Assembly: GCA_022824525.1 (NCBI GenBank)
Contig: JAJDZT010000097.1
Coordinates: 1 to 64,000 of the forward strand
Source: Silicimonas sp.
Lineage (GTDB): Bacteria; Pseudomonadota; Alphaproteobacteria; Rhodobacterales; Rhodobacteraceae
Direction of reading: 5' to 3'
DNA: 64,000 nt
The position numbers were made by a program, and so were the translations under genes. This document shows, piece after piece, positions 17,709-26,150 of this stretch. How positions within the stretch are numbered: position 1 is the stretch's first letter; every line of letters begins with the position of its first letter. The notes below the pieces were generated by a model. That model was given only the letters and a program-made list of their open reading frames with translations, had not been told where the DNA came from and made no database searches.

Positions 17709-18154
17709 CAATCCTCTCCCCGCACCATGGTGAAGAAATCAACCTTGGTGGCCGCTGCCTTCTCGGCGCGACTTTGTCGGCGCGCCGCCTCCTCGGAACG
17801 CAAAGGTTCCAGAACCCCTGCCTCGACCATGCCCGCATGCTCCGTCTGCATCAGCGCATCCACGAGCGCCGCGGCCTTCGCATCGCCTTTCCGGCGCCCC
17901 TGCACATGCCCATGCCCGACCGTCCCGCATTCGAGCTTCAGGGCACATCGCGTCACCGTCATTTCACCCAGATTGAACGGCGCGCCGGTGCCACCTGCAC
18001 GCCCCCGCACCATGACGCTCCCGATTTCCGGAGGACGCAGCAGCTTCGCACCTGATCCCAGCCCGGACACCTCCAGCAACCGGGTCACGCGACCTTCCGG
18101 GGACCGCGCCAACAGCCCCATCCAAGCTCTTCTGTCGTCTTCGGAGGGCGTCAT
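17708..18154 (-). CDS. phnG: PhnG, C-P lyase core complex subunit
   Basis: The 148-residue product (RRAWMGLLARSPEGRVTRLL, GSVMVRGRAGGTGAPFNLGEMTVTRC, HVQGRRKGDAKAAALVDALMQ) is a clear PhnG. It is the first gene of phnGHI and faces the divergent regulator gene phnF over a 75-bp intergenic region containing repeated TGTCTAG-type half sites. Confidence 0.95.
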   Translation of the reverse strand: MTPSEDDRRAWMGLLARSPEGRVTRLLEVSGLGSGAKLLRPPEIGSVMVRGRAGGTGAPFNLGEMTVTRCALKLECGTVGHGHVQGRRKGDAKAAALVDALMQTEHAGMVEAGVLEPLRSEEAARRQSRAEKAAATKVDFFTMVRGED

Positions 18155-18189
18155 CTAGACAACTCCAAGATATACTATACAACTAGACA
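18155..18189. promoter_or_regulatory. Candidate PhnF operator region (three CTAGACA-like half sites)
   Basis: CTAGACA at 18155-18161 and again at 18183-18189, with the one-mismatch copy CTATACA at 18175-18181, lie in the 75-bp phnG-phnF intergenic region. PhnF-type GntR/UTRA regulators bind such repeated sites and repress divergent phn genes; the exact sites here are inferred. Confidence 0.5.
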
Positions 18190-18229
18190 TATCATACATG
18201 AGTCGCTCCAGAATGCCCATGAAAGTTTC

Positions 18230-18955
18230 ATGACAATCGCTAGAACCCCCGTCTGGAAATCGATTGCAGAGACGCTCCGTCGCGCAATCTCGGAAGGCCA
18301 CTACGCGGAGGGCGACAAACTTCCCACCGAGGCCGCGCTCAGCGAACGCTTCGGCGTCAATCGCCACACCGTGCGCCACGCCATCTCGCATCTGGCGGAC
18401 GAAGGACTGGTCCACTCCCGACGTGGATCAGGTGTCTTCATCCTTGCCAAACCGCTCGACTACCCTCTCTCCGACAGGGTGCGCTTCCACCAGAATCTCG
18501 CCGCTGCCGGGCGTCTGCCGGAAAAGACAGTGCTCTCGGTCGAACTGCGTGCCGCCAGCGAAAACGACGCCCGGCGCCTCAAGCTGAAACCCGGCGATCA
18601 GGTCGCCGTCTCCTTCTCGCTTTCCTTCGCCGATGGAACGCCCGTCGCATTGGCCGAAAGCCGTTTCCCGGAAACCCGCCTGCCCGGGCTGGCCGACGCC
18701 CTCCGCACCGAAGCCGGTGTTACGGCTGCCCTCGCCGCCGTCGGGGTGTCCGATTACACCCGCGTATCCACGCGCCTTACGGCGACAACAGCAGACGCCA
18801 CACAAGCACTGCATCTCCGTCTCCGCGAAGGGGCGCCCCTGCTGCTGACCGAAAGCCTCAGCCGGGACGCCAAAGGTCAACCGGTCGAACACGGACGCAC
18901 CTGGTTCGCAAGCGACCGCATCACGCTCACCCTGGATCACGACGGATCGCGCTGA
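18230..18955 (+). CDS. phnF: GntR/UTRA transcriptional regulator PhnF
   Basis: The 241-residue regulator has an N-terminal GntR winged helix (PVWKSIAETLRRAISEGHYAEG...RFGVNRHTVRHAISHLADEGLVHSRRGSGVF, residues about 8-75) and a C-terminal UTRA effector domain (about 95-238, with GQPVEHGRTWFASDRI). Location divergent from phnGHI identifies it as PhnF. It probably represses the phn genes and its own gene until a phosphonate or phosphate-related signal is sensed. Confidence 0.92.
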   Translation: MTIARTPVWKSIAETLRRAISEGHYAEGDKLPTEAALSERFGVNRHTVRHAISHLADEGLVHSRRGSGVFILAKPLDYPLSDRVRFHQNLAAAGRLPEKTVLSVELRAASENDARRLKLKPGDQVAVSFSLSFADGTPVALAESRFPETRLPGLADALRTEAGVTAALAAVGVSDYTRVSTRLTATTADATQALHLRLREGAPLLLTESLSRDAKGQPVEHGRTWFASDRITLTLDHDGSR

Positions 18956-19005
18956 CGGGACGGCGGGCGGGGCGACGGCGAAGCCGAGCGCCGCAGGCCG
19001 TTCGC

Positions 19006-19623
19006 TCACCCCTGGTACTTCTCCAGAAACGCTTCAGCAGTCAGCGACCGGAAATCCTCGAGCGACGCCCTGAGCCGCCCGTGATCCCAATCCCACCACG
19101 CCAACGCTTGCATCCGCTCCGCCAGATCGCGCGGCAACCGCGCGCGCAGCGGCACCGCCGGAACACCGGCGACGATCATGTAAGGCGCCACGTCCTTGGT
19201 CACCACCGCGCCCGCCGCCACAACGGCACCGTTCCCCAAGCTCACCTCCGGCTTCACCATCGCGCCATGCCCGATCCACGTGTCATGGCCGACAAACGCG
19301 CGCCGCGAGGCACGATGCGCAAAGAACGCGGCATCGTCCTCCGCATCCTCCCAGTAACTCGCTGACCGATAAAGGAAATGATGACAGGCCGCCGTGTGAA
19401 GCGGATGGTCGGTCGCCCCGATCCGCGTTTGGGCGGCAATGTTTGCAAACTTGCCGATCGTCGTATTCGCAATGTCCGCGTACCGATCACAATAGGAGTA
19501 GTCCCCGAACCACGTGTTCAGAATGCGCGATCCAAGCCCGATTTCGACGTAGGCTCCAAACTCGGAATTCTTGATGTCGCAATCGCCATGAATAAACGGC
19601 GCATCTGCCGTGAGCCTCGTCAT
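19006..19623 (-). CDS. Phosphonate-metabolism hexapeptide-repeat acyltransferase
   Basis: This 205-residue left-handed beta-helix transferase has hexapeptide turns (IGLGSRILNTWFGDYSYC, IANTTIGKFANIAAQTRIGATDHP, WIGHGAMVKPEVSLGNGAVVAAGAVVTKDVAPYMIVAGVPA). It belongs to the xenobiotic acetyltransferase-like group that commonly accompanies C-P lyase genes. Its stop/start junction with the upstream SDR gene overlaps. A role in acetylating an aminophosphonate, as PhnO does with another fold, is plausible but unproven. Confidence 0.87.
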   Translation of the reverse strand: MTRLTADAPFIHGDCDIKNSEFGAYVEIGLGSRILNTWFGDYSYCDRYADIANTTIGKFANIAAQTRIGATDHPLHTAACHHFLYRSASYWEDAEDDAAFFAHRASRRAFVGHDTWIGHGAMVKPEVSLGNGAVVAAGAVVTKDVAPYMIVAGVPAVPLRARLPRDLAERMQALAWWDWDHGRLRASLEDFRSLTAEAFLEKYQG

Positions 19624-20273
19624 CAGAAGTCCCGCTCCTCACCTGTGAAACGAAAGAACTTGCCAGTCTCGGCCACGGTCACGCGTTCGGCGATATCCAG
19701 AATGCCGCGCGCGACCGCACCGGGCGTCTCGTCGGCCGATGGGCCGCCCATATCCGTCCGCACCCAGCCGGGATCGATCAGCACCGACGCAATCCCTTCA
19801 TGTTCTAGATCGGTTGCAACCCCTTGCATCACCTTGTTCAGCGCCGCCTTGGAGGCGCGATAGGCCAGACGCGTCGATTTCCTGTATCCCATGAAACTCA
19901 TCTGGCTAGAGATGGAGAGCACACGGCTCCCCGCCTGCGCTCTGAGCGCCGGCAAACAGGCCTCCGTAACCGCAAGCGGCGCAATGCTGTTCACGGCCAG
20001 CACCTCGGCAAATCCGCCGTAATCCATGCCGAACGCCTGCGAATCCGGCCCGTAGATCCCGGCATTGTTGATCAGGATGTCGAGCGGTGGCAGCCCGTCA
20101 AAGACCGCGGCCACCCCCTTGATATCCGTCATCTCGCACGCCAGCACCTCGACACCCGGCAACTCGAAATCCGTCCGTGCTGTCCCCGTCACCTGCCAGC
20201 CGCGCTTCACCGCCGCTTCGGCCAGAGCCCGCCCGATCCCTCGGTTGCACCCTGTCACCAGAACATGTGTCAC
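19623..20273 (-). CDS. Short-chain dehydrogenase/reductase in the phn operon
   Basis: The 216-residue enzyme has the classical SDR features: TGCNRGIG nucleotide loop (residues 7-14), NNAGIYG, catalytic Ser in SISSQMSF and the YRASK (Y-x3-K) pair. It overlaps the hexapeptide transferase downstream and phnE upstream by start/stop overlaps, so it is clearly an operon member. The substrate is unknown; an aldehyde or hydroxyl group on a phosphonate-derived carbon skeleton is a guess. Confidence 0.87.
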   Translation of the reverse strand: MTHVLVTGCNRGIGRALAEAAVKRGWQVTGTARTDFELPGVEVLACEMTDIKGVAAVFDGLPPLDILINNAGIYGPDSQAFGMDYGGFAEVLAVNSIAPLAVTEACLPALRAQAGSRVLSISSQMSFMGYRKSTRLAYRASKAALNKVMQGVATDLEHEGIASVLIDPGWVRTDMGGPSADETPGAVARGILDIAERVTVAETGKFFRFTGEERDF

Positions 20274-21583
20274 TCTGAATCACCCCGGATCAAACGCCGC
20301 CGCAAGACGCCTGAAAGCCAATCCATGAAAATGACCATCAGAATGATGAGCACGATGTAATAGGCAACCTCTTCCCAGTCCTTTTGAGTCTGGATGGCCT
20401 GTGTGATCAGCAACCCGATGCCACCACCCGTGATTGCACCAATGATCGTCGCCGATCGCGTGTTCGATTCAAGGAAGTACAAAACCTGGCTCAAAAGCAC
20501 CGGCACCACTTGCGGGATCACGCCAAAGCGATAGCGCTGGAGCGGTTTTGCCCCGGTCGAAGACACGCCTTCAATCTGCTTTTCATCCACGTTTTCCAAT
20601 GCTTCCGAGAAGATCTTGCCGAATGTCCCGGTATCCGTGATCAGAATGGCCAGCGCCCCGGTCAATGGTCCCGGCCCGAAAGCCCGGCTCAGGACGATCG
20701 TCCAGATCAGGGCATCGACGCCGCGCACGAAGTCGAACACCCGGCGCATCGCGAACCGAAGCGCCATGATCGGAGCAAAGCGCTTCGCCGCCATGAACGC
20801 GAGCGGCAAGGCAAGGATTGCGCCTCCGAATGTCCCGAGAAACGCCATCAGGATCGTCTCACCGATCGCCCAGACAACGTCGGCATGCCGCCACATCGGA
20901 TTGTGCCAGAAGTCGTTCCAGGCCCCCGCGAGATTCGAACGTTCCGGATCGATCTGTTCACCGAAGAGGATCGCGAACAGACCGTGCCCGTGATACGGGC
21001 TCTCAAGCGTGAACCAGAACAGCTCCCAACCGGGAAAGTAATTGAAGATCTCCGTCTTCGATCGCGTGATCGTCACGCGTCCACCATCGGTGGTGATCGA
21101 CACGCGTGTCCGGCTTGCGTTTACCCAATCGGGCGGAGTGTCGCCAAGGTTTGTGACCACCTTCGAGCCGTCGAATTGCGCCACGATCGTACCATGCCCC
21201 GGTACGTCGAACTCTGTCGTGTTCCCGGGCAAAATACGGACCTCGTACCCCTCCCCCAGATCGAGCACCGTGGCATCGCCGTCCTCGGCCACCCAATCGG
21301 GGCGCATTCCCTCCGGGTATCGCCCTTTGCGCTCACCTTCGACGGCATATTCGATGTCGCCCGAACGATGCGACCGCGTCACATGCACCTTGTGGCTGAA
21401 CATGTCGGACGCCAGCGTCAGCGCATTCGCAGGCTGCGCCCGGGATGCGAGCCCGGCAATGTCGAACGCGAAGAAGATGTAACCGAAGTAGACAAGGATC
21501 ACCGCCGGCACCGCAAATGCCGTCAGCCGTTTCCGACGGAACAGTGCGGCCGCCTGCCCCTGAAGCATCGCGACATCGCTCAT
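20270..21583 (-). CDS. phnE: Phosphonate ABC transporter permease PhnE (long form)
   Basis: This 437-residue permease has a first helix at about residues 20-42 and then a periplasmic insert of about 170 residues with beta-rich sequence (to about 190). The standard PhnE core with the EAA-like loop follows (ENVDEKQIEGVSSTGAKPLQRYRFGVIPQVVP). Such long second PhnE proteins are common in alphaproteobacterial phn loci. It overlaps the upstream phnE by ATGA and would pair with it as the heterodimeric channel. Confidence 0.92.
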   Translation of the reverse strand: MSDVAMLQGQAAALFRRKRLTAFAVPAVILVYFGYIFFAFDIAGLASRAQPANALTLASDMFSHKVHVTRSHRSGDIEYAVEGERKGRYPEGMRPDWVAEDGDATVLDLGEGYEVRILPGNTTEFDVPGHGTIVAQFDGSKVVTNLGDTPPDWVNASRTRVSITTDGGRVTITRSKTEIFNYFPGWELFWFTLESPYHGHGLFAILFGEQIDPERSNLAGAWNDFWHNPMWRHADVVWAIGETILMAFLGTFGGAILALPLAFMAAKRFAPIMALRFAMRRVFDFVRGVDALIWTIVLSRAFGPGPLTGALAILITDTGTFGKIFSEALENVDEKQIEGVSSTGAKPLQRYRFGVIPQVVPVLLSQVLYFLESNTRSATIIGAITGGGIGLLITQAIQTQKDWEEVAYYIVLIILMVIFMDWLSGVLRRRLIRGDSE

Positions 21584-22452
21584 TGTCCCTGCCCCTCTGT
21601 CAGTTTGTTCCGATACCGGCTGGAGACCTGATCGAAGAAGACAATCGTCGCGAAGAGCAGGACGAAGATCGCCGCCGCCTCATCGAACCGGCCCGGCCCC
21701 CAGGACATCGAGTTTCGAAGCTCATAGCCAATGCCGCCCGCCCCGACGAAGCCAAGGATGGCAGAGGCGCGAATATTGATCTCGAACCGCAAGAGCGCAT
21801 AGCTCAGAAAGTTGGGCGCCACCTGCGGCAGGACACCAAGCAAAATGCGCTGCGTCCAAGTGGCACCGACGGATTGCAGCCCTTCGACCGGCTTCAGGTC
21901 CGCATTCTCAGCCACTTCCGAGAATAGCTTGCCGATCGCTCCGGCCGTATGGATGGCGATTGCAATCACGGCAGGCACCGGCCCGCCGCCAAGCACGAAA
22001 ATCAGCATGAGCGCGATCACGATCTCGGGCACAGCCCGCATCACGTCCGTAATCCGGCGGAACACCGGGATGAGCCGCGGCCACTTGGCCAAACCGCGTG
22101 TCCCCAGCATCGCCAGCACAAACCCTGCCAATACCCCCGTCAATGTCGACACCGCCGCGATATTGATCGTCTCGATCAACGCCGGAAAATACTTCAGCAT
22201 CAAGCCCGGCAGATCGAAGAATTTCTCCCATGCCTCGGCCAGAACGGCCGCCGGATAGTCGCCGATCTTGTCGACACCATCCCAGAACCCACCCGCGTTC
22301 CGGCCGTCGGCGACCATGAACCCCGAAACCATAAGCACGATGAAAATCAGCAACGTCAGCCCGCCATAAAGGCGTTTCCGCTGGATCATCTCCATGTAGT
22401 GCCCCTGAACGTCCGACACCCTCGTCGGCGCACCTGCCGTGATTTCCGCCAT
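21580..22452 (-). CDS. phnE: Phosphonate ABC transporter permease PhnE (short form)
   Basis: The 290-residue permease has six hydrophobic segments and the PhnE loop ENADLKPVEGLQSVGATWTQRILLGVLPQVAPNFLSY, with the C-terminal ILGFVGAGGIGYELRNSM. It sits between the binding protein gene phnD (150-nt gap with a hairpin) and the long phnE. Confidence 0.93.
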   Translation of the reverse strand: MAEITAGAPTRVSDVQGHYMEMIQRKRLYGGLTLLIFIVLMVSGFMVADGRNAGGFWDGVDKIGDYPAAVLAEAWEKFFDLPGLMLKYFPALIETINIAAVSTLTGVLAGFVLAMLGTRGLAKWPRLIPVFRRITDVMRAVPEIVIALMLIFVLGGGPVPAVIAIAIHTAGAIGKLFSEVAENADLKPVEGLQSVGATWTQRILLGVLPQVAPNFLSYALLRFEINIRASAILGFVGAGGIGYELRNSMSWGPGRFDEAAAIFVLLFATIVFFDQVSSRYRNKLTEGQGQ

Positions 22453-22562
22453 GCTCCCGCCCCATCAAGACGGCCCGTCCTTCGGATCGACGCGGGCCTT
22501 GCCTCTTCATCTCTTCAAAAATACGCAATGGTCGAACGCTGCCTGCCCGCGCGACGTAATCG

Positions 22563-22589
22563 AAAAGGAGCGCCCGACGGACGCTCCTT
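22563..22589 (-). terminator. Hairpin with short U-tract after phnD
   Basis: On the minus strand AAGGAGCG pairs with CGCTCCTT over 8 bp around a 9-nt loop and is followed by TT after the stem's own TT. It sits 14 nt beyond the phnD stop, in the phnD-phnE gap, and probably attenuates transcription so that PhnD exceeds the permeases. Confidence 0.6.
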
Positions 22590-22602
22590 CACACGGCTCT
22601 GC

Positions 22603-23511
22603 TCAACCGCCGATCTTTGCCTTGCGGGCTTCGATCACCGAGATGTAGGTGTCATGCGTCACCGGCTGGAAGCCGAGTGTTTCGCCCGCCGCCACGCCAT
22701 AGGCGCAGTCCTGATCGTTCTCGTGCAACTCATCGACCAGCTTGGTCATCTTCGCCTTCACATCGTCCGGCAGCGCCTTGCGCAGAACGATCGGACCTTC
22801 CGGAATGACGTTCGACTTCCAGATCTGGACCATGTCGTTCATGTCGACGAGCCCGGCATCGACCGCCTTGCGAAGCGCGCCCGAGTTGTAACCGTCTTCC
22901 CAGGCGCCCTGCCCATCAGCCCAGGTCACGCCACCGTCGATGTCGCCATTGGCAACGGCAACGATGGTCTGTTCGTGGCCACCGGTGAACTTCACTTCGC
23001 CGAAATAGTCGCCCGATTCCATCGAAGCGCCAGTCGCTTGCGGGATCTCAATCGACGGGATCAGGTAGCCACTGGTCGAATTCGGATCGCCAAAGCCGAA
23101 GACCTTGCCCTGCATGTCTTCGAGCGAAGTGATGCCGCTGTCCTTCCGGGCGAACCCGATCGAGTGGTAGCCGATGGAGCCGTCCATATTCACCTTGACC
23201 AGAACCGGCTCAACCGCCTCCGGGTCCTGAAGATAGGTCGCAGCATAGGACGATGCACCCAACCACGCCATATCAAGCGTTCCGCCCAGCAGCCCCTGGA
23301 TCACGCCATTATAGTCGGCAGGCGCAAACAGCTTGGTCTCAACGCCAAGCACTTCGGTCGTGTAGTCGCCAAGGCAGGAATAGGCGTTCAGACGGTCCTG
23401 CGCGTTCTCGCCGCCCAGAATGCCGATGCGGAATTCGGTGATCTCCTCGGCAAAAGCGCCGGTCGACAAAGCCGTCGTCGCGGCCAGTGCAAGTGCAAGA
23501 GTAGCTTTCAT
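22603..23511 (-). CDS. phnD: Phosphonate ABC transporter substrate-binding protein
   Basis: The 302-residue protein has a signal peptide (MKATLALALAATTALSTGAFA) and a mature start EEITEFRIGILGGENAQDRL typical of PhnD. Ligand-pocket region features include LGASSYA, FGDPNSTSGYLIP and VTWADGQGAWEDGYNSG. ATG 23511 has a GAGAGGAAA ribosome-binding site; the longer upstream reading is spurious. It captures phosphonates in the periplasm for PhnC/PhnE. Hairpins lie both before and after the gene. Confidence 0.95.
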   Translation of the reverse strand: MKATLALALAATTALSTGAFAEEITEFRIGILGGENAQDRLNAYSCLGDYTTEVLGVETKLFAPADYNGVIQGLLGGTLDMAWLGASSYAATYLQDPEAVEPVLVKVNMDGSIGYHSIGFARKDSGITSLEDMQGKVFGFGDPNSTSGYLIPSIEIPQATGASMESGDYFGEVKFTGGHEQTIVAVANGDIDGGVTWADGQGAWEDGYNSGALRKAVDAGLVDMNDMVQIWKSNVIPEGPIVLRKALPDDVKAKMTKLVDELHENDQDCAYGVAAGETLGFQPVTHDTYISVIEARKAKIGG

Positions 23512-23530
23512 TTTCCTCTCCAGGTGATTT

Positions 23531-23549
23531 GGCGCGGCACCCCCGCGCC
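23531..23549 (-). promoter_or_regulatory. Hairpin in the phnD leader
   Basis: GGCGCGG pairs with CCGCGCC around a 5-nt loop, 20 nt upstream of the phnD start and just downstream of the phnC terminator. It may protect the 5' end of a processed phnD message. Confidence 0.4.
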
Positions 23550-23556
23550 TCGGGAT

Positions 23557-23591
23557 AAAAAAAACCGCCTCAGGCGTAGGCCTTGGCGGTT
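23557..23591 (-). terminator. Terminator overlapping the end of phnC
   Basis: On the minus strand AACCGCC-A-AGGC pairs with GCCT-GA-GGCGGTT around a 4-nt loop and is followed by a run of eight T. The stem includes the phnC stop codon. It is a strong intrinsic-terminator shape placed between phnC and phnD. Confidence 0.8.
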
Positions 23592-24391
23592 TGTTCAGGG
23601 GGTGTTTCCAGTGCACCGATCTCGGTAGATGTCGCGCTTTCCGAGAATTCTTCTCCGGCACCGTAAATGTCGCGCGCCACACCCGTCGTCAGTTGCTCGG
23701 GTGTTCCATCAAAAACCATCCGCCCGTCCCGCATGCCGATGACACGATCACAATAGCGTCGGGCGGTATCGAGCGTGTGAAGGTTGCAGATCACCATCCG
23801 TCCATCTTCGTCATGGATGCGGCGAAGCGCCTCCATCACGATCTGGGCGTTCATCGGATCAAGCGACGCGATGGGTTCATCTGCCAGTATGATTTTCGGG
23901 TCCTGCATCAAGGCCCGCGCAATGGCGACCCGCTGCTGCTGGCCGCCAGACAGCGCCTCGGCCCGCTTGGCGGCCTGTTCGGCAATCCCCAATCGGTCGA
24001 GAATCTCAATGGCTTTGTGAATGTCGTCCTGCGGATAGAGGTTGAACATCGTCGCGACTGTCGAGCGACGGTTCAAGGTGCCATGAAGCACGTTTGAGAC
24101 CACGTCCATCCTCGGCACCAGATTGAACTGTTGAAAGATCATGGCGCATTCGGACTGCCAGCGACGCTTCTCCGCGCCTTTCAGCTCGGTCACGTTCCGA
24201 TCCTGAAAAACGATTGCGCCGTCCGTGGACCCGGTCAGCCGGTTCAACATGCGAAGGAGAGTGGACTTGCCCGCGCCAGATCGGCCAATGATCCCGATCA
24301 TGGCCGGTTTCTCGACCTTGAAGGAGACCGCATCCACCGCCGTCTTCTGACCGAAACGCTTCGTCAAACCGTCGATTTGAAGCATCGACAT
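23570..24391 (-). CDS. phnC: Phosphonate ABC transporter ATP-binding protein
   Basis: The 273-residue ATPase has Walker [10 protein letters not shown] (about residues 36-44), signature [16 protein letters not shown], Walker [14 protein letters not shown] and a switch His in CNLHTLD, all PhnC-like, and the stretch [16 protein letters not shown]. The C-terminal 25 residues are an extra tail. It is the first gene of phnC-phnD-phnE-phnE. Position of a CGGGGG-type ribosome-binding site supports ATG 24391, though ATG 24385 is possible. Confidence 0.94.
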   Translation of the reverse strand: MSMLQIDGLTKRFGQKTAVDAVSFKVEKPAMIGIIGRSGAGKSTLLRMLNRLTGSTDGAIVFQDRNVTELKGAEKRRWQSECAMIFQQFNLVPRMDVVSNVLHGTLNRRSTVATMFNLYPQDDIHKAIEILDRLGIAEQAAKRAEALSGGQQQRVAIARALMQDPKIILADEPIASLDPMNAQIVMEALRRIHDEDGRMVICNLHTLDTARRYCDRVIGMRDGRMVFDGTPEQLTTGVARDIYGAGEEFSESATSTEIGALETPPEQTAKAYA

Positions 24392-24503
24392 ACCCCCGAG
24401 TTGCTGGGCCCGGGATATGAATGCGCCGTGTCAGAAAAATTTCAGTTCTGTGAAGGTCCGACAATGATTTCGTGACGGATTTGTAAAACCGGATGTCCGG
24501 GGG

Positions 24504-26150
24504 TCAGTCGTCGAACCCGTAAATCTCCTTGGCATCTTGGGCGGATATCAAACCGGCGCGCAGGTCATCCTCCACCCGTTTGCGTTCCCGATCTTCCGGC
24601 GGACCGTAACCGCCACCTCCCGGCAAACTCAGGCGCAACCGTTCGCCGTTTCGCACAAGCTGGCGCCCCTTGCTGCGCAGCTTCTCTCCGCTCGCAAGCT
24701 CCACGCCTCCGGGCGCGCCCGTGCGGCCACCGTTCCGACCGCGGGCCGGATGATCGACCCGGTCGAACATGGCATTGAAGTAGAAATCGTAGCCGTCGCG
24801 CGCCTCGATCTCGATGATCTGGCCAAGCCCGCCCCGCCGCGCGCCCGCCCCACCGGAGCCTTCGCGCAAGTCCTTCCGCCAGACGACAATGGGCCCCACA
24901 TGCTCCGTTGCTTCGACACTCATCGTGGAGACACCGGACGGAAACGCCGTCGCAGACAGCCCGTCCAAGGTCGGGCGCGCACCGGTGCCGCCCGAGTTGA
25001 ACATCAGCACTTCGGCACTCGGCAACCCGCTCTCCGGGTCGCTGGCGCGCGCGGAGATCTGAATGTTCCACAATGCACTCGCCCCCTCCGCCGGAACCGT
25101 GTCCGGCAGCGCTGCATGCAAGGCCCCCAGCACCACGTCCGGCACCAGATGCCCCAAAACATGGCGCACCGAGACGGGCGCGGGACGCTTGGCTGCCAGG
25201 ATGCACCCCTCCGGCGCGGTGATCTCGAACGGCTCAAGAGAACCAGCGTTATTGGGCACTTCCGGCGCGATGGCGCATTTCAAGGCATAGCACGCATAGG
25301 CGCGGGTATAGACCTCCGGGACGTTCACCCCGAAGGCACTCATGCCAGACGTGCCGTCGAAATCCGCAACGATCCGATCACCCTCAATCTCCAATCGCAC
25401 CTGCATCCGCACCGGCGCATCATAGCCATCCACCTGCATGGTGTTGTCGAACCGCCCATCCGGCACACGCGCGATTGCAGCCCGCGTGGCCCGACGGCTG
25501 GCCTCAAGGATGAACTCGGACAACCCGTCGATATCGTCCACGTCGAACTCGTCCAGCATCGCTTGCAGGCGCCGGTTCCCCGCATCGTTGCAGGCCGCGA
25601 GGGAGAACATGTCCCCCACCGTCTGGTCAGGCGTCCGCACGTTTTCCCGCACGATCTTCAACAGGAAGTCATTCACCTGCCCCTGCTCCGCAAACTTGGA
25701 AATCGGGATCAGCAAGCCTTCCTCGAACACCTCCCCCGCATCCGGCCCAAATCCGCGCCCGCCGATATCCACGACATGCGCAGTGCCGGCAAAGAACCCG
25801 ATATGGACACCTTTCCGGAAAACCGGCGTCACCATCGTGATGTCATGAAGGTGGCCCGTACCCTTCCAAGGGTCATTGGTGATATAGACATCGCCTTCGA
25901 AGATGGACTGCGCCCCGATCTCGGCCACGAAATGCCCGACGCTTTCGGCCATCGCGTTCACATGCCCCGGCGTGCCCGTGACCGCCTGCGCGATCATCCG
26001 GGCCTGCCGGTCGAACAAACCTGCGGACAAATCGCCCGCCTCCCGGACCGAGGTCGAAAACGCGGTGCGGATAAGCGTCGTCGCCTGTTCCTCCACAACC
26101 GCGATCAAGCGGTTCCACATGATCTGATAGTCGATGGAGGACGGGCTCAT
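24504..26150 (-). CDS. hyuB: Hydantoinase B/oxoprolinase family protein
   Basis: This 548-residue protein matches the HyuB subunit family: opening DYQIMWNRLIAVVEEQATTLIRTAFSTSVREAGDLSAGLFD, then GTPGHVNAM, YITNDPWKGTGHLHDITMVTPVF, and the Gly-rich C-terminus LSLPGGGGYGPPEDR. With HyuA it forms an ATP-dependent enzyme acting on cyclic amides or related compounds (N-methylhydantoin, oxoproline) or a carboxylase-type relative. The specific substrate is not evident. Start overlaps the hyuA stop (ATGA). Confidence 0.9.
   Translation of the reverse strand: MSPSSIDYQIMWNRLIAVVEEQATTLIRTAFSTSVREAGDLSAGLFDRQARMIAQAVTGTPGHVNAMAESVGHFVAEIGAQSIFEGDVYITNDPWKGTGHLHDITMVTPVFRKGVHIGFFAGTAHVVDIGGRGFGPDAGEVFEEGLLIPISKFAEQGQVNDFLLKIVRENVRTPDQTVGDMFSLAACNDAGNRRLQAMLDEFDVDDIDGLSEFILEASRRATRAAIARVPDGRFDNTMQVDGYDAPVRMQVRLEIEGDRIVADFDGTSGMSAFGVNVPEVYTRAYACYALKCAIAPEVPNNAGSLEPFEITAPEGCILAAKRPAPVSVRHVLGHLVPDVVLGALHAALPDTVPAEGASALWNIQISARASDPESGLPSAEVLMFNSGGTGARPTLDGLSATAFPSGVSTMSVEATEHVGPIVVWRKDLREGSGGAGARRGGLGQIIEIEARDGYDFYFNAMFDRVDHPARGRNGGRTGAPGGVELASGEKLRSKGRQLVRNGERLRLSLPGGGGYGPPEDRERKRVEDDLRAGLISAQDAKEIYGFDD

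Noticed and set aside
21949-23628. Very long plus-strand open frame (559 codons) opposite phnE-phnD
   Set aside because: It lies antisense to clear phnE and phnD genes, has no ribosome-binding site or recognisable domain, and is the usual high-GC mirror frame.
24392-24503. Pho box upstream of phnC (CGTCAC ... TTGTCGG ... TTCACAG on the minus strand)
   Set aside because: The TGTCA-like units are not spaced at 11 bp, so they do not make a convincing PhoB site.
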